A stretch of DNA of 64,000 nt, from the NCBI GenBank assembly GCA_900316455.1, contig ONCX01000007.1:114208-178207 (forward strand), read 5' to 3'. The position numbers and the translations under genes were made by a program. Shown here piece by piece: positions 1 to 7,914 of the stretch. Under the pieces are notes generated by a model. That model searched no databases. It had not been told where the DNA came from and saw nothing but the letters and a program-made list of their open reading frames with translations. Each line of letters starts with the position of its first letter. Position 1 is the first letter of the stretch. This DNA comes from an uncultured Eubacteriales bacterium (GTDB taxonomy: Bacteria; Bacillota; Clostridia; Oscillospirales; Acutalibacteraceae).

Positions 1-3000
1 CCGCTTTGCTTTCGTATGACTGCGCGGTCTGACCTTTGGTAACCTCGGAAGCCTTTCTCAACTGTTCAAGAACCGATTTCTTTTTTGCCTTGTTGGAATG
101 AAGCTCCAGACAGAAATCTCCTATACCGATTTTATCAAGACGGCGTTCCACAACCTCGAGAGCCGCCATTTTTTCAGCCACAAACAGCACTGACTTCCCC
201 TGAGCGAGAGCGTTCGCAATAAGCGCTGTAATTGTCTGGGATTTACCGGTTCCGGGAGGTCCGTGAAGCACGAAGCTCTTGCCCTCGGACGCGGCTTTGA
301 TAGCGAAAAGCTGTGACGCGTCCGCCGACATGGGCAGGAAAACGCCGTTTTCGTCCACCTCATCGCCTATGCTCATTTCCTCGGCTTCCCATTCAAGCTT
401 GCCTTCCATCAGACTGCTGACAATCTTGTTCTTTGCAAGGTCGTCGTACCTGCTGCGAATATCGTTCCACATGACAAACTGCGAGAATGAGAATATTCCG
501 ATGTACGCCGATTCGAGAACGTCCCAGTTTTTCTGCTCCATGACAGCCTTACGGACTATGGTGAATACCTTGCGGGTATCTATTCCGTGTTCGTCCTCCG
601 GCAGTATATTCAGTCCCTTTATCTCGATGTTGAAATCCTGCTTTAGCTTTTCCAGAATGGTAACGTTCATCTGCGGTTCGTCGTCGCGAAGACGGACAAC
701 ATATCCCTGCGCCGCCGATTTACGTACTATCTCCACCGGTACAAGAATTAACGGCGCGTATCTCGGTTTTGTGCTTCTGGGATTTTCGTACCAGCGAAGC
801 AGTCCTAAAGCCATATAAAGAGTATTTGCGCCGTTTTCTTCGAGTGCGGATTTTGCCGAGCGGTATAGCTCTTTTATCACCTTGGCAAGCTCGGTATCAG
901 TCAGCGCGGAACGCAGGCGGTGATTCTTGAATTCGGACTGAATGACTGACGCGAATGAGCCAAGCTCGTGCATATTGTCAAAGCTGAATTCCCCCTGTTC
1001 CCAATCCGACGGACGTGGCATTATCTTGAAGTCGTCGCCGTCGGCAAGAGAATCCTCGAGGTCGTCAACAGACGAAGCAAGCAGCGGAATGAGCGTCTTT
1101 GAAAGCCTCAGGTTGATGAGGGAATTCCGCAGTCCGAGGTCAAGAAGCTTGCGTTCCCAGCGTGTCTTTCTGGTAACCGGAGTGTCCTCCTCCGATTCGT
1201 CGATAATTACGGCGCTCCCCTTTTCCTTAGGCGCTGAGGTGAGTTCGTCCTCTGTGAGAAGCGGACGTTCCACCTTCCAGCCGTTTTCTGTCGGAATTCG
1301 CATTGGAATCGGCTTGACTCCGCTGAGTCTTGCGCGGTTCACGTCAATAAAGCATTCTACCGAGCTGAGATCGGCAAGCTGCTTCTCAGCCGCTTTTTGT
1401 GCGTCGTCGAAAGTAACGGTTTCTTCTTTTGCGGCGAACGCTGTACATTCCACGACAGCTATTTCATTTATTCCGTTTGCAAGTCTTTTGGTTATGAGCG
1501 ATACATCGTCCTGAACCGTTTCGGGAAATGACATATCTTCAAGCCATACTCCGGCAAAGATATGCCCTTTCATCAGAACAAGCAGCGGGTGAAGCCCTAT
1601 GGCTTCCAGCACGGCAGCGTAGAACAATGTAAGATCCATGCATGTGCCGAGCTTCTGCTCCATTATCGCGTCGCACAGGCGTATGCGCTGTCCTATTGCC
1701 TCAAAGCTGGCGGGAGGCACACAGTATACGATATTCTGTTCCTGCAGCGCTCCGTAAACAGCGGCAGCCTGCTTCAGCACTCTGTTTGTGTCGTTGCTCT
1801 GATACGCGTCAAAGGACGGATCGCCAGTCCACTTGCCGAGAAGCTCCGCTGCGCGTGCGGTTATTTGTGCGATTACAGGGTGATTTGGAGTGACGAACGC
1901 GCAGAGAAGTTCGGGATATATCGACGTTCCGTGCCACTGGTCAAAGGCGAGAGCCGTAATCTCTGTCCTTTCGCAGCAAAGCTCTTTTTCTCCCGCCGCA
2001 ACCGATATTGAAAGGACGCCGTTTATTTTTTCTGTAATTCCCGCAAGATAATTTCCGTCCGGTATTAATCTTAAATTGTTAAGCGTTATAGACCTTCCGG
2101 CTGGAAGCGTGTCTATATGCTCGGTATACGGCAGACATAAGACTGGTTCAGCCGTTATTGAAAGCGTGGCGTCAGTTATATTTTCGTCCGAATCGTTGAA
2201 TATCGAAAGTGAGCGTATTATTCTAAGTCCGTTATGCAGCAGCGCATAATTTATGACCGGTAAAAGACTGACTTCGATATGTATTTTCGGGATTGATTCT
2301 CCGGCTGCGGTTTCTGTTTCTTCTGATGATTCTTCTGACTCCAGCTGAACTTCGGCTTCTTCTGACGATTCTTCGGACTCCGGCTGAACTTCTGATTCTT
2401 CTGATAATTCCTCAGATTCCGGCTGAACTTCGGCTTCTTCTGACGATTCTTCGGACTCCGGCTGAACTTCTGATTCTTCTGATAATTCCTCGGATTCTGG
2501 CTGAACTTCGGCTTCTTCTGATGATTCCTCTGACTCCGGCTGGATTTCTGCTTCTTCTGATGATTCATCGGATTCCGGCTGGATTTCTGATTCTTCTGAT
2601 GATTCATCGGATTCCGGCTGGATTTCTGCTTCTTCTGATAATTCCTCGGACTCCGGCTGAACTTCGGTTTCCATATTGGCATTCTCATTGCCGTCATTGT
2701 AACCGTGTACAAGAACAAACCAGTGGCAAAGCTTATGCGCCATACGCAGACGCTTTTCGGCTTCATCGGGCGTTATTTCCGTTTCGTCGGATATGTCGTT
2801 TAATAAAATCAGAATATCCTCTATGCTGACAATAATAAGCTGATGTCCTCTCAGGAATTTTATCTTTTCCGACTGACTGGAATCCTCCGGCAGCGTCAGA
2901 CCGTTAACGGCAAGAAGCTCGTCAGCAACCCGTTCACCGATTTTTCCAAGCAATACCGCACATTCATAAGGCGACGACTGCCCGCATTCCTCGGCTTTTG

Positions 3001-3058
3001 CTCCAAGTCCGGCAATGTCGCTCCATTTAGGAGACATAAAATCAAAATTTGACGCCAT
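1..3058 (-). CDS. DUF4011 / AAA helicase-like giant protein, 3' end outside window
   Basis: An open frame runs from ATG 3058 to the left edge (about 1019 residues, no stop), preceded by AGGAGGAATATT. Order seen: a helical N-terminus; nine 13-residue acidic repeats (about residues 132-248); a beta-rich stretch; a transglutaminase-like segment near residues 465-505 (GTCMDLTLFYAAVLEA, then KGHIFAGVW); the DUF4011 signature RKLLDLGLRNSLINLRLSK near 635; and a Walker A, GPPGTGKSQTI, near 930. Known relatives continue into a superfamily-1 helicase core and often a DUF3320 or nuclease-like C-terminus, so more than half the protein may lie outside the window. From memory, some DUF4011-helicase proteins are implicated in phage defence, but nothing here shows that for this one. 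It stands alone, transcribed away from the kinase operon. DUF4011/AAA identity is solid; function is unknown. Confidence 0.85.
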   Translation of the reverse strand, partial: MASNFDFMSPKWSDIAGLGAKAEECGQSSPYECAVLLGKIGERVADELLAVNGLTLPEDSSQSEKIKFLRGHQLIIVSIEDILILLNDISDETEITPDEAEKRLRMAHKLCHWFVLVHGYNDGNENANMETEVQPESEELSEEAEIQPESDESSEESEIQPESDESSEEAEIQPESEESSEEAEVQPESEELSEESEVQPESEESSEEAEVQPESEELSEESEVQPESEESSEEAEVQLESEESSEETETAAGESIPKIHIEVSLLPVINYALLHNGLRIIRSLSIFNDSDENITDATLSITAEPVLCLPYTEHIDTLPAGRSITLNNLRLIPDGNYLAGITEKINGVLSISVAAGEKELCCERTEITALAFDQWHGTSIYPELLCAFVTPNHPVIAQITARAAELLGKWTGDPSFDAYQSNDTNRVLKQAAAVYGALQEQNIVYCVPPASFEAIGQRIRLCDAIMEQKLGTCMDLTLFYAAVLEAIGLHPLLVLMKGHIFAGVWLEDMSFPETVQDDVSLITKRLANGINEIAVVECTAFAAKEETVTFDDAQKAAEKQLADLSSVECFIDVNRARLSGVKPIPMRIPTENGWKVERPLLTEDELTSAPKEKGSAVIIDESEEDTPVTRKTRWERKLLDLGLRNSLINLRLSKTLIPLLASSVDDLEDSLADGDDFKIMPRPSDWEQGEFSFDNMHELGSFASVIQSEFKNHRLRSALTDTELAKVIKELYRSAKSALEENGANTLYMALGLLRWYENPRSTKPRYAPLILVPVEIVRKSAAQGYVVRLRDDEPQMNVTILEKLKQDFNIEIKGLNILPEDEHGIDTRKVFTIVRKAVMEQKNWDVLESAYIGIFSFSQFVMWNDIRSRYDDLAKNKIVSSLMEGKLEWEAEEMSIGDEVDENGVFLPMSADASQLFAIKAASEGKSFVLHGPPGTGKSQTITALIANALAQGKSVLFVAEKMAALEVVERRLDKIGIGDFCLELHSNKAKKKSVLEQLRKASEVTKGQTAQSYESKA
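2315..2665 (-). repeat. Nine tandem 39-bp repeats encoding 13-residue acidic units
   Basis: Inside the DUF4011 gene, nine exact-length 39-bp units encode variants of E-(V/I)-Q-P-E-S-(E/D)-E-(L/S)-S-E-E-(A/S/T). Units alternate between A/S at position 13 and L/S at position 9, which suggests duplication of pairs as well as single units. The phase is kept throughout, so copy-number change would leave the frame intact. The product is a strongly negative, probably disordered linker between the N-terminal helical part and the transglutaminase-like/DUF4011 parts. Confidence 0.95.
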
Positions 3059-3108
3059 AATATTCCTCCTGTTTAGTTATTTATATTTATTCTGTTTTTT
3101 CGCAATTT

Positions 3109-3137
3109 ATAATATATGTAGCAAAATACGCGATAAA
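3109..3137 (-). promoter_or_regulatory. Candidate promoter of the DUF4011 gene
   Basis: On the minus strand, TTTATC, 17 bases, TATTAT, lying about 50 bp upstream of the start codon and directly beyond the kinase stop. The -35 is weak; the call rests on spacing and position. Confidence 0.45.
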
Positions 3138-3139
3138 AA

Positions 3140-4231
3140 TTATTCTGAAAGCGGCAGAATTACAGAAAAGCATGTGCCTTCGCCCTGATGACTAATTACT
3201 GAGATTTCAGCGTTAGCAAGCTCGGCTATTCTCTTGACAATCGCAAGCCCCAGTCCGTTGCCCTCTGATTTGTGAGATGTATCGCACTGATAGAATTTGT
3301 CGAATATTTTGCGAAGCGTTTCTTCATTCATTCCGTCGCCGCTGTCTGAAATATCCACGCATATATTATTCTGATTTTTTCTGCACCTGACCAGAACCGT
3401 ATCGGCTCTGTGGGAAAACTTAATAGCGTTTCCAATCAGATTAAGCCACATCTGCGCGAGCATTTCCTCATTAAAATTATATTTTACCTCGTCAAGCTCA
3501 AGCTCGATATTCACTTCACGGGCTGTCCATTCCTTTTCGAGCAGCAGCACAGTCCTCCTGATCTGTTCATCAAGGTAGAATTCCGTCTTGTCGGTTACTA
3601 TCTGCTGATTTTCAAATTTTGTAAGCATAAGAATATTCGACGAAAGCCTTGCAAGGCGGTCTGACTCGTAGGCTATAATATCTGTGTATTCCCTGCGCTG
3701 TTCGTCTGTCAGCGAATGAAGAACATTGTCCCTTTGAAGCTGACGCGCAAAACCGCGTATAGATACAATAGGAGTTTTAAATTCATGGGAAAAGCTGTTG
3801 ATAAAATCGTTGCGGAAAAGCTCGGTTGATTCCAGCTCGTCCGCCATGCTGTTGAAGCTGTGCATGAGGTTATTAAGCTCGCCGATGACGGTCTGCTCCG
3901 ACAAACGCACCTTGAAATTTCCCTGACCGATTTCTTCATTTGCGGATATCAGACGCCTTAGCGGATTTATAAAAAGCTTTCCGACAAAAACAGCCATTAT
4001 TGTTCCTATGATCATGCACGAAATAATAACTATTACGGGAAGAATAAGCGGAGTCAACGCGGCTGACGGAATAAAACCAAGCATATAGAGTACGATATAA
4101 ATGCCCGCGGTTATCAGACCGGCGGACACAAGTATAAGCAATACAAGCAGCGTATAAGCGGTTCGCAACGATCTCAGAGAGTGAAACTGCTTCTTCGTTT
4201 CCCTTGCCCTTTCTTTAATCTTTCCGCTCAT
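3140..4231 (-). CDS. Two-component sensor histidine kinase (HAMP-HisKA-HATPase)
   Basis: A 363-residue membrane kinase that should phosphorylate the adjacent OmpR-type regulator. Two transmembrane helices lie at about residues 24-50 and 58-84, separated by fewer than ten residues, so there is essentially no extracellular sensor; this is the intramembrane-sensing layout. Then come HAMP (about 86-138), the HisKA box FSHEFKTPIVSIRG with the phospho-acceptor His (about 148-160), N-box NLIGNAIKFS, G1 DSGDGM, and G2 GNGLGLAIVKRI. All catalytic boxes look intact. Its ATG overlaps the regulator stop by four bases, so the two are translationally coupled. The stimulus cannot be told from sequence; short-loop kinases often sense envelope stress or work with a membrane partner. 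Confidence 0.93.
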   Translation of the reverse strand: MSGKIKERARETKKQFHSLRSLRTAYTLLVLLILVSAGLITAGIYIVLYMLGFIPSAALTPLILPVIVIISCMIIGTIMAVFVGKLFINPLRRLISANEEIGQGNFKVRLSEQTVIGELNNLMHSFNSMADELESTELFRNDFINSFSHEFKTPIVSIRGFARQLQRDNVLHSLTDEQRREYTDIIAYESDRLARLSSNILMLTKFENQQIVTDKTEFYLDEQIRRTVLLLEKEWTAREVNIELELDEVKYNFNEEMLAQMWLNLIGNAIKFSHRADTVLVRCRKNQNNICVDISDSGDGMNEETLRKIFDKFYQCDTSHKSEGNGLGLAIVKRIAELANAEISVISHQGEGTCFSVILPLSE

Positions 4232-4902
4232 TGGCGAGCCACCGCCTTATATCCAAGTCCGCGCACTGTGATTATCTCAAAATCATCGTTATTCCTGAAT
4301 CTTTCTCTCAGACGGTTTATATGCACGTCAACAGTCCTTTCGTCAGTATCGCTGTCCATATCCCACAGCTCGTCCATGAGCTGACGGCGTGTGAACACTT
4401 TGTTTTGATAAGACAGAAGCTTGAAAATCAGCAGGAATTCCTTTTGCGGCAGCTCAAACGATACTCCGTTGTGTTCGACGGTCATGGCATCATAGCTCAG
4501 TTTTGTGTTTCCTACCACAATACAGCGTTCGCTGGCTATCTTTGCACGCCGGAGAAGAGCGTTTATTCTGAGCAGCATTTCCTCTTCATCGACAGGCTTC
4601 ACCATATAATCGTCCGTTCCCGCCAAAAATCCCTCACGCTTGTCGGCGTGAGTTTCACGGGCTGTCACCATCAATATCGGAGTATCACAGCCGCCGTCAC
4701 GAAGCAGTCTTGTAAACTGAAATCCGTCCATTCCGGGCATCATTACGTCAAGAACAATCAGGTCAACCTGCTTTTTATCCATAAGTGAAAGTGCTTCCTC
4801 GCTGTCACAGGCAGGAATTGCTTTGTAACCGTTCTGAATGAGAACCGTTTCCATCAGACGTCTTGTATTTTTATCGTCCTCTACGACCATAATATTGAAC
4901 AT
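4228..4902 (-). CDS. OmpR/PhoB-family response regulator
   Basis: A 224-residue regulator with an N-terminal receiver (acidic pair EDD near residues 8-10, phospho-acceptor Asp in LDVMMPGMDG near 55, Lys in VKPVD near 103) and a C-terminal winged helix ending in VDVHINRLRERF and VRGLGYKAV. The start was set at ATG 4902, where GAGG sits 8 bases upstream and the protein begins MFNIMVVEDD; an ORF opening 16 codons earlier would overlap mrnC. It is the partner of the kinase that follows and lies third in the operon beginning with the DUF815 ATPase gene. VKPVD instead of the usual VKPFD is a small variation. Targets are unknown. Confidence 0.94.
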   Translation of the reverse strand: MFNIMVVEDDKNTRRLMETVLIQNGYKAIPACDSEEALSLMDKKQVDLIVLDVMMPGMDGFQFTRLLRDGGCDTPILMVTARETHADKREGFLAGTDDYMVKPVDEEEMLLRINALLRRAKIASERCIVVGNTKLSYDAMTVEHNGVSFELPQKEFLLIFKLLSYQNKVFTRRQLMDELWDMDSDTDERTVDVHINRLRERFRNNDDFEIITVRGLGYKAVARQ

Positions 4903-4912
4903 TTCAATTACC

Positions 4913-5335
4913 TCATTGCAATAATGCCGCGTCGTCCTTGCAGTATTCAAAAAGCTCCCTTATCCGGTTAATGCTTCCGCTAAGATAAAGATATCCGAAA
5001 AGCGCTTCAAGTCCTGTGGCTGTATGGTATGCCGCGGAGGACTTTCTTGGTGAATGAGACGTATGGTAATTTCTTCCTCTGCGGAAGACTCCCTCTTCTT
5101 CATCGGTAAGATGAGGCAGTATGCGCTTCATATATTCCGCCTGAGCCTCGCATCTTACCATTGAAACCGCACGGCTGTGCTGCTCTGACGCATGCGCGTT
5201 GCTCTGTGACGCGAGATATTCCCTTACCAGCAGACCGAACACACCGTCGCCGACAAATGCCAAAACGTCGCTGCCGCAACGCTTCGGATCGCATTCTATC
5301 CCAAGCAGATTATGCGAGTTACTGTTTTCCATCAC
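4913..5335 (-). CDS. mrnC: Mini-ribonuclease III
   Basis: A 140-residue RNase III-like catalytic domain without a dsRNA-binding domain, the Mini-III form that matures the ends of 23S rRNA in Firmicutes. Diagnostic segments are LAFVGDGVFGLLVREYL (catalytic Asp region), FRRGRNYHTSHSPRKSS and ATGLEALFGYLYLSG (catalytic Glu region). In many Firmicutes this gene follows cysS; here it follows a DUF815 ATPase gene with a four-base overlap (its ATG overlaps the DUF815 stop) and precedes the response regulator by ten bases. Acts as a homodimer on rRNA in the cytoplasm. High confidence from length and motifs. Confidence 0.92.
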   Translation of the reverse strand: MMENSNSHNLLGIECDPKRCGSDVLAFVGDGVFGLLVREYLASQSNAHASEQHSRAVSMVRCEAQAEYMKRILPHLTDEEEGVFRRGRNYHTSHSPRKSSAAYHTATGLEALFGYLYLSGSINRIRELFEYCKDDAALLQ

Positions 5336-6591
5336 AGATCAAGTCCTCTCGAAAGCTGTGCATCCGCGTAATCGATAAACTGTACGGCTGTCCTCGGAGA
5401 ACGTCCGCCTTTTTTCAGCGCCCACTGTTCGGCTGCCATCTCCAATTTGTTTCGGTCAATTTCAAATCCGCGTTCGTCGGCAAGGGCGTGAATTATCCTA
5501 TAGTAATTCTTCCTGTCAGGGGCAAGAAAACTCACCTGCACTCCGAACCTGTCAGACAGCGACAGTGATTCCTGTATTGTATCGGCAAGATGAAGCTCGT
5601 CGCCTTCGCGTGCGGACATTGTTTCGTTGAGAATATGCCTTCGGTTGGTTGTGGCATATATCAGCGCGTTGCCAGGGCGTGATGCTATGCCACCTTCCAG
5701 AATCCCCTTGAGCGCGGTATAATTCTCATCGCCGGACTGAAAAGAAAGATCGTCGATAAATATTATGAATTTCAGAGGAAGTCCCGCAATTTCCTGCACT
5801 ATGTCGGGGTATTCGTTCAGGTACATTTTGGGAAGCTCGATAAGCCGGAGTCCCCTGTCGCAGTATTCATTGAGAAGAGCCTTGACTGTCGAGGACTTGC
5901 CCGTTCCCCTGTCGCCGTAAAGCAGACAGTTGTTCGCCGGAAGTCCGTCAAGGAAGGCAATTGTATTGTTTACAACCGGACGGCGTATTTCCTCATAGCC
6001 CTTGAGTGATTCAAGGCTGATAAGATCCGGGCTGGCTATCGGAATGCTTTTTCCGTTGCGTCTGACAAAGGCTATGTATCTGGCGTATTCGCCGCAGCCG
6101 TTTGCCATATGAAAGCGCACTATTGCCTCTGTGTTTATCTCTGTGGTTCCGCATTCCCACGCGGGAAGAAGCGACAGCGGGTCATCGCCGAATTCCGCTC
6201 TGCGGGGATATGCATTGATTATATCTTCCGGAGTGAGAGCGGAAATCTCCTTGAGCGTCGCAAGGTCTCTCCGCACAGCCTCCATTGTTTTTCCGGAAGA
6301 CCATGCCTCCGAGCTGTCGCAATCCACGGCTTCGCCGCCTGCCGCGGCACGCGTGAAAACGTTATCATCATATACAACCTTATTGTAAACGGCGTCGCTG
6401 AGCGACTCGGCGCGGCTTTCCTCGTTGCTGAGGGCGGAGAAGAATCTGCCCCACTTGAGAGCGAATTCGTCCGGCGGGTTATCCATTGCGCCCATGAGCT
6501 CATAAAGACTCGATATAAGCTCTGTTTTAAGCAGTCCATGGTAGATTGAAAGAGCCGAAAGTCTTATTTTCAGCATAAAAAGTGAATTCAA
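5332..6591 (-). CDS. DUF815 family AAA+ ATPase
   Basis: About 419 residues. The C-terminal two-thirds is a DUF815 ATPase: Walker A LLYGDRGTGKSSTVKALL, then Walker B FIIFIDDLSF, sensor-like IYATTNRRHI and an arginine-rich lid. Family members are predicted single-stranded ATPases of unknown cellular role. Start choice: TTG 6591 has GGGGAAG nine bases upstream and lies about 30 bases after the predicted promoter; ATG 6576 is the alternative. A longer frame opening at 6657 is impossible if the promoter is right, because that codon is inside the -35 box. First gene of the operon with mrnC and the two-component pair. Confidence 0.85.
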   Translation of the reverse strand: MNSLFMLKIRLSALSIYHGLLKTELISSLYELMGAMDNPPDEFALKWGRFFSALSNEESRAESLSDAVYNKVVYDDNVFTRAAAGGEAVDCDSSEAWSSGKTMEAVRRDLATLKEISALTPEDIINAYPRRAEFGDDPLSLLPAWECGTTEINTEAIVRFHMANGCGEYARYIAFVRRNGKSIPIASPDLISLESLKGYEEIRRPVVNNTIAFLDGLPANNCLLYGDRGTGKSSTVKALLNEYCDRGLRLIELPKMYLNEYPDIVQEIAGLPLKFIIFIDDLSFQSGDENYTALKGILEGGIASRPGNALIYATTNRRHILNETMSAREGDELHLADTIQESLSLSDRFGVQVSFLAPDRKNYYRIIHALADERGFEIDRNKLEMAAEQWALKKGGRSPRTAVQFIDYADAQLSRGLDL

Positions 6592-6628
6592 AATTATGCA
6601 CTTCCCCAAAAATAAATTAACTGAAATA

Positions 6629-6657
6629 ATTTTACACTTTTCAGGAGTCAAAGTCAA
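6629..6657 (-). promoter_or_regulatory. Promoter of DUF815-mrnC-regulator-kinase operon
   Basis: Minus strand: TTGACT, exactly 17 bases, TAAAAT. It sits about 40 bp upstream of the chosen TTG start, and back to back with the yhaO promoter in a 190-bp AT-rich divergent region. Confidence 0.75.
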
Positions 6658-6717
6658 TGTGTATTAAAAATATGTTATTTTTCGGGTGTAAATTTTTAAT
6701 AAATTTCTTTAAACCTA

Positions 6718-6746
6718 TTGGCATTTTGACAAAAATATGATATTAT
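6718..6746 (+). promoter_or_regulatory. Promoter of yhaO-yhaN
   Basis: TTGGCA, 17 bases, TATTAT, with TGA just before the -10 (extended -10). A perfect TTGACA at 6726 has no good -10 at proper distance. Confidence 0.7.
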
Positions 6747-6783
6747 AAATTGTTGTATATTATTTTTGGGAGAGAATGCAAAA

Positions 6784-7914
6784 ATGACAACATTTAATAT
6801 TGTACATACATCTGACCTGCACTTAGGCAATCTCTATTCATCGACGCCTGAGGTTTCGGAACAGATGAAACAGGAACAGACGGATATCCTTAAACAGATA
6901 CTCGATCTATGCACGGCTAACAAAGCCGACGCGTTGTTGATAGCTGGAGACATGTTTGACAGCATGAGAGTTGAAAGCGCTTTTTTAGAGAAAGTAAAGC
7001 GTCTTATAAGTCACTACAACCTGAGAATATTCATTACTCCAGGTCTGCATGATCCCGCAACTCCGGATTCATGCTACAATACCGAGTGGCCGCAGAACGT
7101 TCACATTTTCCGCGGCGGCATGGAAAAGGTCGAAATTCCGGAGAAAAATACGTGCGTGTGGGGCGCGGGATTTACACGTACAAGGTGCGAGGAATCTCTG
7201 CTTAAAAATTTCAGACCCGTAAACAGCAGAATCAATATTCTCATGCTTTACGGAGAGCTTTTTGACGGAGTAAGCACCGACAGCATATGCAATCCTATAG
7301 ATATCAATGAAATCAACTCCTGCGGAGCGGATTATGTGGCTCTCGGTTCATCTCATAAATATGAGCATTATGAAAACAACGAGCTGATATACTGTTATTC
7401 AGGTATGCCAGCCGCCTGCGGCTTTGACGAATTAGGTGAAAAGGGCGTACTGTGCGGTTACGCCGCCAAGGGATTCGCACGTATGACATTCACTCCGCTC
7501 GACGGAAGAATTTACTGCAAGGAGAAAATCGACGTAAGCGGCTGTGCAGAATCCGAACAATTCGCGGACAGGATTATTTCTGTTTTGAGGGACAGGTACG
7601 GCGAGAAGTTTTCATACAATCTTTACGATATCAGTCTTATCGGTACGCCTTTCGAGGGAGTAATCCCATCTATACCCGAAATAAGGCAGCTGCTTTCTGA
7701 ATCTTCCATATTCTATGCCAGACTTACCGATATGACCTCCCCCACCGTGGACTTCGAGCTTCTGATGAACGACGGCTCACTTAAAGGGGCGTTTGTCAGA
7801 AAGGTGTTTGAAAAGATGCAGTCAGACAGCCGCGGAGGAGAGAAATACATGCGCGCGCTGCTCTACGGACTGAACGCGTTTGAAGGGAATGTGAACATAG
7901 ATGAAAATTATTGA
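6784..7914 (+). CDS. yhaO: YhaO-like SbcD/Mre11-type metallophosphoesterase with degenerate motifs
   Basis: A 376-residue member of the YhaO/SbcD/Mre11 nuclease-subunit family, which pairs with an SMC-like ATPase to process DNA ends. Start ATG 6784 has GGGAGAG about ten bases upstream. Motifs I and II are intact (TSDLHLG; LLIAGDMFDS). The other three are altered: motif III is PGLHDP instead of GNHD/E, motif IV is MLYGEL where relatives have LHGEL, and motif V is ALGSSHKYE where the family has ALGHIHKYE. Three predicted metal ligands (N, H, H) are therefore replaced by L, Y and S. The fold and partner are clear; nuclease activity is doubtful. Overlaps yhaN by 14 bases. Confidence 0.88.
   Translation: MTTFNIVHTSDLHLGNLYSSTPEVSEQMKQEQTDILKQILDLCTANKADALLIAGDMFDSMRVESAFLEKVKRLISHYNLRIFITPGLHDPATPDSCYNTEWPQNVHIFRGGMEKVEIPEKNTCVWGAGFTRTRCEESLLKNFRPVNSRINILMLYGELFDGVSTDSICNPIDINEINSCGADYVALGSSHKYEHYENNELIYCYSGMPAACGFDELGEKGVLCGYAAKGFARMTFTPLDGRIYCKEKIDVSGCAESEQFADRIISVLRDRYGEKFSYNLYDISLIGTPFEGVIPSIPEIRQLLSESSIFYARLTDMTSPTVDFELLMNDGSLKGAFVRKVFEKMQSDSRGGEKYMRALLYGLNAFEGNVNIDENY

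Noticed and set aside
2315-2665. Possible CRISPR array
   Set aside because: Units are contiguous with no spacers and encode in-phase 13-residue protein repeats.
2251-2829. Repetitive open frames on both strands (K/S/Q-rich and L/I/P-rich proteins)
   Set aside because: Other-frame translations of the 39-bp repeats inside the DUF4011 gene.
6592-6657. Upstream TTG start for the DUF815 gene
   Set aside because: It lies in the predicted -35 box; the TTG at 6591 has a better Shine-Dalgarno.
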